Positions 33,138 to 45,278 of a DNA stretch of 64,000 nucleotides are shown in pieces. The position numbers and the translations under genes are program-made. The notes under the pieces were generated by a model, which saw only the letters and a list, made by a program, of their open reading frames with translations, had not been told where the DNA came from and made no database searches. Position 1 is the stretch's first letter, and each line of letters opens with the position of its first letter. The DNA is from Zanthoxylum bungeanum (taxonomy: Eukaryota > Streptophyta > Magnoliopsida > Sapindales > Rutaceae): assembly GCA_019454045.1 (NCBI GenBank), contig SKCR01037601.1:1-64000 (forward strand). The letters are read 5' to 3'.

Positions 33138-35107
33138 TGTTGGACAATTATGACCCATAACGTCACTATTTGTACAGATCATTGTGTTGTTGTACAAATT
33201 AACTATGTGACAAAGGAGATTGCACTCTTATCATTTGTGATTAGATCACCTAGATGTATAAATGATGAGAGGTCCCTATGATTTGTTATTGGACGGAGAA
33301 TGATATGAGACAGTATCAGTCCACGAAGGATAAATCATTAAATATCCCTAGTCAGAGTATTATCGAGATTGGACATCGATAAATACGTAAAAGACTAGTA
33401 TTACACTTGTGCGCGTTGTGAGGGCACAACGACATAGTTCTCATATATTTGGGTATAGGATACTCATGCAAGTGTAATATGAGGTTGTGTTTTACCGATG
33501 GTACGGGAAACAGCTTCACTCTGGATAGACCCCCTCGGAATTCCGTTGGTAGTATGACTATGTGTCTATGGAAGTCTGAAATCAGGGTAGGTGTATTTGG
33601 TCTTAACTTGAGACTTGCACTGCTAATACTTGCGACAATCAATATATTTTGGTTGAGGTCGTTCAGGGCTTTAACAGGTTCTGTGTACACCAATGCTGGG
33701 TATATTAAGAATCGTAGTGTGTTGGGTGTGATGTCAAGACGGAAGTGTCACTCCAGTCATATGGAGATGATGGTCACGTAGGATACATGACTGGTTCTCT
33801 TAAATGCTGCAGCTATCGGGATAAAATGACAAGGTCAGGTTTATCCGATTATATAAACTAGTCACCAGACATCCGATCATTAGATACTGGATACACAATT
33901 CGTACGGGGCATACACAATTCGTACGGGGCATACTGGATACACTTTTTTCTTTATTAATTCGTACGGGGCATACACAATTCCAGCCCCAGGCCTAGCACG
34001 TGATCATTAGATACTGGACAGAAATACGCAATACTATGTATACTACGCCTGATACAGATCCTTTATTCCTGTAAGGATATTTCCGGAGAATTGGGTAGGT
34101 ATGGCGCTTTGCTAGAGGCCAACCTTGTCTTGTAAATCAGTATAAACGTAGTACAAGGTACTTACGTGTTCGGATAGTTCGACGACCGAATTTACTGCCA
34201 ATATATCTAGGGATCTCATTGGTCGCTTCCCAAAGATTCACTGATGACGTATAACTCACACTCTAAGTTAATATGGGATTAATTAGAAGAGAGAGAAAAT
34301 TAATCTGGGATTAATTCCGGATATATTTTATCTGGGATAAAATATCAATTAAGAGAGATAACGATTAATTTGGAATTAATCGGTAAATTAATATATTTGA
34401 TATATTAAACGAAATTGGATTTCGACGCGGAATTAAAATTTGATTTTAATTCGGGCGAACGAATTAATTTAGAATTAATTCGTTAGCGATGTGAATAGTG
34501 ACTTCGCTAGGCGTAATCATTTAATTACGACGCAACGGAAAATTCGTTAATTTGGAATTAACGAACCCGAGCCCAAGATTATTTGCGAGCGCATTCGCAT
34601 TTCGAATTCGAATGCGGCACGCAAGTCAAATCAAACGTCAAATCGCTAGTCGCAACTATCGTCACATCATTCGTCAATCAAGTGGATTTTATACACAAAA
34701 TACCAACAATTCAACACATTCTCTCTTCCTCTCATCTCTCACTTCTCACGCCCAAACCAGTGGGTTTTTCTTCTATTTTTGCCGACTAGATAGGGAAGCA
34801 AAGAGTTTGATTTTGTGGCAAAATCACAAGTGCTAGCACACTTACGAGACTTGCGAAGGTGATAGGGAAGCCCACCCATGAGCCGAGAACCATTCTACGA
34901 AGCTTGGAGCTTGACGAAGGACCCAAACGAAGGCCAAACCAGTGAGCAAAATCTGCTCACTGCCGAATGCAGTGAAGGAGGAAGAAAAAGTTTTGTTCGC
35001 CTCCGCGTCGCTCAACCGATCGATGTGAGTATTCCGCAACTTATTCGATTGTATTCACACATGATTCATGCTTATAATTGATCTTGGGACCTTAATAGAA
35101 ACCAATA
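33138..35107 (+). repeat. 5' LTR of element B, with internal rearrangement
   Basis: Starts TGTTGGACAATTATGACC and ends AAACCAATA (terminal CA changed to TA). Compared with the 3' LTR it has a local triplication around 33900-33980, where ATTCGTACGGGGCATAC is repeated three times. It also lacks about 150 bp near 34685 (present at 44700-44850). Confidence 0.88.
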
Positions 35108-37160
35108 ATGGCATCTAGAGCAAGGTTTGAACATAAAAAAGTTTAGGGTTGAAATTTGGGCAAATTGATTTTGAGCATGAATTTGTGAAATTGGATGAAT
35201 TAATATGCTTAAATGTGTTTGAATGAATTGAAGTTTGATTGGATCAATTTCAAGAAAATTGATTTGGAATAATTTTCCCCAAATTTTCTATGTTGGCCGA
35301 ATGAAGAGTTGCCCTATTAGACTTGGTATTTTGATTTGATGATTCATTGGATGAGTTAAAATCATTTGGGAATGTTGATTTATGTCGATTATGGAATTAA
35401 TTGGATTGAATTCGAATCGGACAAAATTCCCCTCCCTTGGCCGAGACTTGTAGCATGTAAATAGGGTTTGAATTCGAATCGGACATGTGATGATGGTGAT
35501 GAACATGATTAATTGGGCTAATTGGTGTTTTGGAAATATTGAATTGGTTAATTAATTGTGTTATACACTTTAGTTTAATTGAACATTAAATTTGGAATTT
35601 TTGTGTTTGGTTAAATGGGCTTAAAATTGGAATTGGGCTTTTAATGTTGTAAATGGGCTTGTTGGGCTTTGTTGTACAAAGTTGGGTTTATGCAAAATTG
35701 GTTGGATCCAATTGGGCCCAAAACCGCTTCCATAAAGCCCAAATGCGACTTAATGGACCTTTAAAGTTTAATTGGGCCTAATGGGCCAAGATTAATTTAT
35801 GGGCTTATGGGGTAACTCCCGGATTGGATTTTGGTTATTCGGTTTGACCCGAGTTGACCAAAAGTCCACGCCTTAAGAAATTAATTAAAAGCCCATTGGA
35901 CTTTAATTAAATTGACGTTGGACGTTAATCAGGCTTTGAGACCCATAACGATTAAATTTGGAATTTAAGTCGTAAAAAGTTCATTAATAAAGTGTGATAT
36001 TTAATTTGGAATTAAATAGCGAATTAGAATTGAATGCATATTAAATTGGATTTAATTATGTAGTTTAATTTAATTCGAGAATTCATACTTTGAGTACTTA
36101 TTCGCAAAACGAGTTTGACTCGAGCAAAATCAAATCGTTGTTTGAATATTGGATGATCACTAATTATCAGATTATTATTAATTTGATTATATTGATTGAT
36201 AAACATGCTTGTGTGAATACATGGTTGCGATGCATGAATAATGTATATCGGATGGATATTAGATGGGTGGGGCAATTTTAGAAATTATTGTAATAAATTT
36301 GAATTATTAATTGGACCTGCGTGTCCAGCCTTATTACCTCTCATTCTTTATATTCTCTTCTCACCTATTCCCCTCAATGTAAATGAGGGTTCTTTAGAAG
36401 TGTAGTGTAACAGGTAGAAGTAAATACATGTGCTAGCGGGGAGAGAGAAATGGAGAGATTGATCTAGGATCAATGTGTAAAGTATCCATCCGCATATCAT
36501 TATTATTTTTCATAGGCGCTTTATTATGTGTTTAGAATGCATGTTTAAGGGTGTATGATGATGAGACCTTAACAAATATAATAATTTGGTTTCCAATTTG
36601 CACGCGAAAAACCCTCGCTCAATATTAAGCGTTTTTCCTTCCATTGAGTGATTCTCAGTCAAGATCCGAGACGACATTGGTTTGTTGGCCAAAGTCAAGG
36701 CCTTTGTCTGTCGAGGATGTGTTTGAATCACGAAGGCTTTGTTCCATATTGGTGTCTTGTCCAAGTTGTGGTTTGTTGGCCAAAGTCAAGACCACTTCTT
36801 GTCCATCGACATTGATTACGAAGCTTTCCATGGTCAATGGGTCACGCTTAACTGGGATCACTAAGTTTGTTGTGCCAAAGCCAAGGCTTAGTTGATTCAG
36901 AGGAAAAAGGTTAGGTAATACATTGGATGTATTGGCATATATAAGATATATGTTTCGGACTTGGATGTCCCCCTACCGGATCTAGGAATTGGATTGGATC
37001 CAATTGATCTTAGAGATCTACCTACTTAATTATCATACAATTTGTTGGCCAAAGTCAAGATTGTGTGATATTTAACGGGGTCCTAGCCCACTAGGAAACG
37101 CGGTTTCCCGAGTACTCGACAGAGGGTTAGAGGCTCGCCGAAAAATAGTGGGAGGCAATA
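35108..37160 (+). mobile_element. Leader of element B with primer binding site
   Basis: The primer binding site ATGGCATCTAGAGCAAGG is at 35108-35125. The non-coding leader carries three copies of TTGTTGGCCAAAGTCAAG (36682-36699, 36773-36790, 37042-37059) and TGGGCC/GGCCCA-rich sequence at 35620-35810. It is homologous in reverse orientation to the leaders of E1, E2 and C. Confidence 0.82.
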
Positions 37161-38278
37161 TTCGTTTAATTACTTGCCATACGCGCTCAAACAAATATCA
37201 TTCGTCAAAGAAATTAAATGTTAGTTGGACTAATATTTAAATTGTTGTTTTATTAAATAGTTGGACTATATATTCAAACTATTCATTTATAGTTGATTTT
37301 ATAATTGGATTATAGTAATCAATATAATTGATTTTAATCTATTAAATTATAGTTGATTAAATAGTTGGACTATTGTAATCATTATAATAAATAGTACCAA
37401 AATCGTTGATTAAATAGTTGGACTATTAGAATCAAGATAAAATTGAAATATTGACATTTAAAACATAATCATAGGGAAAATGTGTTTAAATGGTTTAATT
37501 TTCAAATTGGGAATAAATTTCAGGATGGTCCTGGAAGTATAAATAAGTTACTTTATTTGATAAAACAACGTATTATGCCTAAGCCCGAAGTTAAGCAAAT
37601 AGGAGAGCATAATCTTTGGAAGAGTATGTGATGATAACTTTAGTGATTAATCCATTAAGCTTGTCGCAGTAGACTCCTTAATTTCTGAATCAGAACTGAG
37701 GATTAGATCCTTAAAGTATGATACTCAAATTGAAGGATCTTCATAAATCTATGTTTAGATTTTAGAAGTACTAAATTGCAATAGTAAACTCTTGGAGAGT
37801 TAATGACTATTCTCAAGGAGACAAAGTCAAACTTTGCAATTAGGCAAGTAGCGCAAGGCGCACCTTACTTCGATATTCTAGGAACCCAAGGCTTGGCCAA
37901 AGGCTTCTGGAGTGTTGAAACGGGCAAAGGTAAAATCATTATAATCTTCTGGGAAGATAAATGACATATCCCAAAATGTCTGCCTAAATGTGACAAACAG
38001 GATCACGGGAGCGTGACTGCCGTTTGGACAAAGCAGACATGAAGGAATTGAAGACGAGCAAGGCTCTGACTTCAAATATGTTTGTCAACATTATGTTCAC
38101 TACTAGTATTAAAATTGGATTTTAAATACTAAGTGTGGTACATAAATATATTGATGTTCAGAATCTGTTTTGAATAGGATACTGACTTCAATTGAGATTT
38201 AATTTGCGATTTGGAAACGGGACGAAAGTCGCTGTTTTGACCGTAGATACCTAAGTTTAGGAACTACCCTCGGGTGTG

Positions 38279-38283
38279 TACCT
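38279..38283. repeat. Target-site duplication tacct (left) of the solo LTR in B
   Basis: Identical to 40690-40694. The homologous pol sequence of E1 near 13080-13030 is uninterrupted here. Confidence 0.85.
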
Positions 38284-40689
38284 TGTAGGGGGTTTTAGGG
38301 GGTGAATCCGGTAACGCAGCGGAAGCGGTGAAAATCCGATTTTCATATTTCAAAACTTTTTCTCGGATTAATTAAATAAACATATTTATTTAACATTCCA
38401 ATAATCAAATTATGAAAATAAAATTCAAATGAATCATATTCAAGTGAATTTACCAAATTACCATTGCTTTGTATTTTTGTCCATTTTAGTCCGAAATTGA
38501 TCTACTCAATTTTGAATGATTCTAAATCATTTCTGAGATGAACTTATGATGCTCAAAACATCAAAACACCAAAAGCACCAAAATCCCCAAATTTTTCTCA
38601 CAAAGCCGAGAGCACCATAAGGGAGCACAATTGTGCACTTTGTCATTTCATGTCTCAAAACACATCTAAATGTAATCCAATGAACATGAAACTTTATATG
38701 CATCATATACACACACAAATATGCAATATATATGAAAAGCCCCAAATTTGGAATTAGTTAAGAACCCTAATTTTTCAATTTCCACAAATTGGACAAATTA
38801 GACCAAATACATTAATCAATTACTTCAATCATCATTCTTCCATCCAATCCAAGTCTCAACACAATGAAACAACTCAAGATCAAATCTAGGTCATTTAAGA
38901 ATGGGTCAATAACTCTAGATTAGCAACATGGTTTCAAAAACCTTAAAAGAAAGTTTACAACTACAATAGTCACAACCTTCCTTCACCATACATGCTCAAC
39001 ACTTCTATCAAAATTCCCAACAAAAATACAAAGAAATAAAGAAAGAAATAATCTAAGAGCATCACATGTTGAAGCCTAGAACCTAAGGAACAATTTCCTC
39101 TCTAATAGCAAGTTTGAAAAACTTACTAAATTCCAAGCTATCTTTGATATGTCTTTCTTTTCTCAAGATTTCCTTAGTTTTCTTCAATGGAGTTTATTTG
39201 GTAGAGTGTATTAGGTTAGTAAATGAGAAAGAAATGAAAACAATATATACCTCTCTTTATTTTGCCTTGGCCGAAACCCTTGCAAATGTATATACCAAAT
39301 TTTCATTTCAATTTCATTTCAAATATCATTTAATCAACTTGCATAAATATCTAAAACACTTTAATAGATATTTAATTAAGTCAACAAAGGCAACTAATAT
39401 CATTTACTTTAAATATCCTAATGTAAGATATTTATATTTTAATTAATTTAATCATTTAACAATTAAATAATCAATTAATTAATCAAATACAATATATTAA
39501 ATATATGTATAATATTTACATTAAATATTAAAAACATATATTCATTTAGGATAAAAGTCAAATAACTCATTTTGACTATTAATTAATGTGTATTTAAATT
39601 AATCAAGTATTAAATGTAAATACACAATAATTAGGCAAATGAATATCTAGTCCTTTTAGCACGTATCTTGCGTTTAACCTTTAAACGAATTTATAAATAA
39701 TCAATATTATTTATTAATGTTGCTCTAGTGCTCTACGAGTATGTTTCATTATTGAGACTCTCTAGATTCAGGTATATCCGTCACGAAATCTAATTTCGTG
39801 TCCATAATCTATCCACCCGTAGATTATGACGATCACGGATAATCTCGCTGAACCATACAGCTCGAGGTCATGGCAAAAGTATAATTCCTCCGTCATAGGT
39901 ATCCGGATAAATCCCAGAGATATAGATGTAAATGTCAAATCTCTATCGGGATTATCCAGTCGACTATTCCATTAGCAATCTCTAAAAGAATGTTTAGAAC
40001 TAGCTTCTAAAATTTACCACGGGCCCATGGTTTTATCTGATTGCTAATCATATGGACTACCTATGCTCTGTTACACAGAACTGACGGATCCTATCTTGAT
40101 ACACATAGGACACCCTGAGGATCAATCTACACCCAACGATCAGGCGGAGGTCTGATCTAAATAGATCGGTGACGTGACTGCTGTTAAAGTGTAGAAGATG
40201 TCTCATGTGCCCACAATGGCATCTCAAGTCTAAGAATCACAAGTGCTACTCAACCCAAGAAGATTCTTATTGACGCTGGTGTACCATCCATTAAGAATCT
40301 TCGGTGAGTCGTTCAGTGTTTATCCGCTATAAACACCTACACGTCTATACTAGTCTCCAAGACTAATGGTTCATTGAGAAACCATTGGAATCATATATTC
40401 CAGTATACGACATGTACCGGTCTCAACGGGTTTACTATACTGACCAAGTAGTGTAAACCTTGACCAGGAACTGTCTGAGAATGACAACGTCATGATACTT
40501 CTCAATGTCCGTTGCGACGCTTTTGCAACTGTATCATGACTAATCATTCTCGGGTCATTACGTCTTTACCATATAGAAAGATAGATTATATTATAGAAAC
40601 TGCATATATTATTCATAATAATAATGTTTTACAGAAGTATTTAATAGAAATACAACCGGGAATTGGCGCTCTGAGCACCAACCCCAACA
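38284..40689 (-). mobile_element. Solo copia LTR nested in element B
   Basis: On the minus strand it starts TGTTGGGGTTGGTGCTCAGAG at 40689 and ends CCCCCTACA at 38284, 2406 bp, with perfect TSD tacct. It has no coding sequence, primer site or polypurine tract inside. The same family supplies the LTR end at 1-251. The terminus CGCAGCGGAAGCGG near 38320 is shared with the LTR of element H (57795), so the two families are related. Confidence 0.87.
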
Positions 40690-40694
40690 TACCT
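40690..40694. repeat. Target-site duplication tacct (right) of the solo LTR in B
   Basis: Identical to 38279-38283; pol remnants of B resume afterwards. Confidence 0.85.
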
Positions 40695-43217
40695 AAATTT
40701 GGAAACTGTTATAATGTAACTAGTTTGACTAGATACATTATCTCTATATCAGTGTTTGACCCGCTGCGGGTAAACCTTTATATTCTCGAACACTAAAGTG
40801 TTTCATTATATAAAGATGATATTGAGATAAACACATTAGATGTGAATAACAGTATTTATATGTTGAATATAAATAAATCTCAAATATATAACATGACAAA
40901 CAAATAACTCACACTTTTGAAGAGTGGGTACTCGGACTAATTTGATTGCAATCAAATAAAGTCTACGAATCTAGTTTATTGGGCAAAGTGCCTATAACAC
41001 TATTTACTTGGTAAAAGTGCAAATGCCACAGATATGTTAGCCCTAGTTCATAGTGAAGCAAGTTGGCCCATGTCTAGCTAAGCTAGAGGTGGATATGAAT
41101 ATTTCGTGACCTTACGGATGTGGCATCGCGTTATGGTTGTGTGTTTCTTTTGAAGAACATAAATCAGAAACTTTTACAATTTCGACACGAAATAGACAAA
41201 CAGATCGGCTAAAGTATTATACCGTCACGGTAAGACCGTAATGGAAAATACTTAAGCAATAAGTTTCTAATATACTTGAAATATTATAGTATTCTTTCAA
41301 TGATGACTCCTCCTGGAACACGTCAGTTTGACGGTGTGTCCGAACAGGATAAACCGAATTTTGTTGGACACGATAAGGTCAATCATGAGTCGCTCTGAGC
41401 TACCATTTCCTTCAACGGATAAGTTTTAAACAGTGCAGACTTATTTAGAATAAGGTTCCATAAAAATATATTTGACAGATTTCATATTAGATATGAACAG
41501 GAAAGAAACCGGGTTTCACATTCCTGAAAATTTGGGAATGCTAGGCATATGTTTGGATGATACCAAAATAGAACCCAAATTGGATAAGTGCCAATTTTAG
41601 GTTATCCTAGGGATACCATAAGTATTGTACTTATACAACTCACAAGAGAACAATTAGATTATTGCTCGTCATGTGGTTTTCCTAAGAGGAATACCGATAT
41701 GCAGTGGTAAGTGGGAGGAAAGTAAAACTCGATGGAAATCGGAGTAATACTATTCTAGGCACCGAATCTTAAATGGAACACAAATAGTTCATCAAGGATG
41801 AAACTATTACCACAATCTTCGAATACACAAGAACCACGTAAATCGGAGAGATTCAGAAAACAACCTGGGGTATGGGTTTCTGATCTCACCTCGTAAAGAT
41901 GTTAATCTTTTGAGGAATACCAACTGACTACGTATGATGAAGTGATACAAGGTATCGACTCCCTATTATGGCAAAGTGCCATATAATCCGAAATGGATTC
42001 CATGTATATCAACATGTTTAGAACTAGTTGATGTACCGCAAGGCATTGTGCCTATTGGTACTTATAAGTCTTCAAGGAAGACATACATGGATGTCAACAT
42101 ACCAACGTACTAAGCTAGGCTTGTAGCGGAAAGGTATCGTTATCAACATTGTGTTGATTTCGATTCAACCTTTTACATGTTGCCACGGTAAATCCATTTG
42201 GATAATGCTTGCTAAAGCTGCGTATTTCATTTATGAAATATGTCAGTTTTACGGGAAAATCGCTTTCCTGGAAAGGAAACCTTTTAGAGGATGTTTATAA
42301 CATCCTGTCGGTTTTGTCGTACCAAAATTAGCAAACAAGGTTTGCAGGTAATTTGATCCATGTTTGGATTGAAGCAAGCATTAGGTTCTTGGAATTATCG
42401 TTTTGATGTAATCATAATAGTTTATGATTTAATTCAAAACGAAATGATTCTTGTGTATATAAGAAGGTTAGTGGGAGCGTACTGAAAGTGGTTGTCCTAT
42501 AAATAATGATAAATAATTTATCATTTCTTGGAAATGATATTCCCATAATAACTATCGGTGAAAGCTTGGCTTTCGAAAACTCTCCGAGAAATCGTACATT
42601 GAAAAATGTACGTGACCTGGTGTCTCATACGCTTTGAGCATATGGATTCACAAACAGGCCAATTCCAGTGATAGTCACTGGATTGATGTTAAGAACATCC
42701 GTTAGTATCTTAGAGATCTAAGGATATTGTCTTAATCTATGGAGATAGTAGAACTTGAAGTGACTAGGATCACTGTAGCAAGTTTCCTAAACCGATAAAA
42801 CGACTATAAGTCACAAAACGGTACTATACAGTTTGAATAACGGAACAGTGAATTGGAAATCTTCTAAGCAAGATACTGTTACCGAATAAACAACAAATGC
42901 GGGTTAATTGCTGCAGCCTAGGCGACAATGGAAACCTTCTGGGTCGATAATAAATCTAATTAGATTAGATATAATTCTGTTAGCAGTTAAGCTAAGCGTT
43001 AGTACAGTCTAAAGAATTAATGGTCTCATCAACGATCCAGATACATACTTCGACTATTCATCTGATTCGTTCGGATCATACATCGTGGCGATGTGATGAT
43101 CGAATAAATCGCGTCAGACGATAATCATGCAAATCCGCTGACGAAAGCATTTCTCAGCAGTTTGAGCCAACCGTACATAGTTCGGGTGTAAGACACTCGA
43201 GTGAATGGCTATAGGCC

Positions 43218-43228
43218 AAGTGGGAGAT
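43218..43228 (+). other. Polypurine tract of element B
   Basis: CAAGTGGGAGAT region directly before the TGTTGGAC start of the 3' LTR, intact although the coding region is decayed. Confidence 0.88.
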
Positions 43229-45278
43229 TGTTGGACAATTATGACCCATAGCGTCACTATTTGTACTGATCATTGTGTTGTTGTACAAATTAACTATGTG
43301 ACAAAGGAGATTGCACTCTTATCATTTGTGATTAGATCACATAGATGTATAAATGATGAGAGGTCCCTATGATTTGTTCTTGGACAGAGAATGACATGAG
43401 ACAGTATCAGTCCATGAAGGATAAATCATTAAATATCCCTAGTCAGAGTATTATCGAGATTGGACATCGATAAATACGTAAAAGACTAGTATTAAATTTG
43501 TGCGCGTTGTGAGGGCACAACGACATAGTTCTCATATATTTGGATATAGGATACTCATGCAAGTGTAATAGGAGGTTGTGTTTTACCGATGGTACGGGAA
43601 ACATCTTCGCTCTGGATAGACCCCTCGGAATTCCATTGGTAGTATGACTATGTGTCTATGGAAGTCCGAAATCAGGGTAGGTGTATTTGGTCTTAACCTG
43701 AGACTTGCACCGCTAATACTTGCGACAATCAATATACTTTAGTTGAGGTCGTCCAGGGCTTTAACATGTTATGTGTACGCCAATGCTGGGTATATTGAGA
43801 ATCGTAGTGTGTTGGGTGTGATATCAAGACGTAAGTGTCACTCCAGTCATATGGAGATGATGGTCACGTAGGATACGGTACTAGTACTCTTAAGTACTGC
43901 AGTCATCGGGATAAAATGACAAGGTCATGTTTATCCGATTATAAAGACTAGTTACCAGACATCCGACATGTGCTTCGTACGGGGCAGACACAATTCCAGC
44001 CCCAGACCTAGCATGTGATCATCCGATACTGGACAGAAATACACAATACTACGTATACTACGCCTGATATAGATCCTTTATTCCTGTAAGGATATTTCTG
44101 GAGAATTGGGTAGGCATGGCGCTTTGCTAGAAGCCAACCTTGTCTTGTAAATCGGTAAAATGTAGTACTTGGTACTTACGTGTTCGGATAGTCCGACGAC
44201 CGAATTTACTGTCAACATATCCAGGGATCTCATGTGTCGCTTCCCGAAGATTCACCGATGACGTATGACTCGCACTTTAATTAATCTGGGATTAATTAGA
44301 TGAGAGAGAAAATTAATCTGGGATTAATTACGGAGATATTTTATCTGGGATAAAATATCAATTAAAGAGAGATAACGATTAATTTGGAATTAATCGGTAA
44401 ATTAATATATTTGATATATGAAACGAAATTGGATTTCGACGCGGAATTAAAATTAGATTTTAATTCGGGCGAACGAATTAATTTAGAATTAATTCATTAG
44501 CGACGTGAATAGTGACTTCGCTAGGCGTAATCATTTAATTACGACGCAACAGAAAATTCGTTAATTTGGAATTAACGAACCCGAGCCCGAGATTATTTGC
44601 GAGCGCATTCGCATTTCGAATTCGAATGCGGCACGCAAGTCAAATCAAACGTCAAATCGCTAGTCGCAACTAGCGTCACATCATTCGTCAATCAAGTGAT
44701 GGATGTCTTTCACTTTGAGTGATTGACGCAAGTCACTATTCATGATTGATGGATTGATGTGAGTTGATGGAGGTTGGTGTGGCTTTACTGTTTGACTTTT
44801 GTAAAGCCAATTTTGTGGTAAATCATTTTAATATTTTTGGAAAATATATAAGTGGATTTTATACGTAAAATACCAACAATTCAACACATTCTCTATTCCT
44901 CTCATCTCTCTCTTCTCACGCCCAAACCAGTGGGTTTTTCTTCTGTTTTTGCCGAGAAGATAGGGAAGCAAAGAGTGTGATTTTGTGGCAAAATCACAAG
45001 TGCTAGCACATTTACGAGACTTGCGAAGGTGATAGGAAAGCCCACCCATGAGCCGGAAACCATTCGACGAAGCTTGGAGCTTAACAAAGGACCCAAACGA
45101 AGGCCAAACCAGTGAGCAAAATCTGCTCACTGCCGAATGTAGTGAAGGAGGAAGAAAAAGTTTTGTTCACCTCCGCGTCGCTCAACCGATCGATGTGAGT
45201 ATTCCGTAACTTCTTCGATTGTTATTCACACACGATTCATGCTTATAATTGATCTTGGGACCTTAATAGAAACCAAAA
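43229..45278 (+). repeat. 3' LTR of element B
   Basis: 2050 bp, TGTTGGACAATT to GAAACCAAAA (terminal CA changed to AA). It is followed by the TSD copy aatct and the RT sequence of element C. Confidence 0.88.

Larger units (their letters stand above)
37161..43217 (+). pseudogene. Highly degenerate gag-pol of element B
   Basis: Only fragments are readable: a gag zinc-knuckle area (about 37950-38030), protease/linker remnants up to 38283 continuing at 40695, integrase (ALVHS, ARGGYEYFVT near 41040-41105), the sequence up to RT (41850-42450) and the RNase H end (HRGDV near 43085, NPLTKA near 43130). Stops and frame changes occur every few dozen codons, and no domain is intact. The solo LTR at 38284-40689 sits between the protease and integrase remnants. 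Confidence 0.8.
33138..45278 (+). mobile_element. Copia element B, non-autonomous, nested in C
   Basis: Plus-strand element with LTRs 33138-35107 and 43229-45278, primer binding site, leader, strongly decayed gag-pol, and polypurine tract. The TSD is gatct (33133-33137) and aatct (45279-45283), one mismatch. Joining the two flanks restores the RT of C, which confirms the insertion site. It carries a solo LTR at 38284-40689. Over the first roughly 340 bp the LTRs differ at about 11 positions by eye, while the coding region is far more decayed than that of C. Confidence 0.9.
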
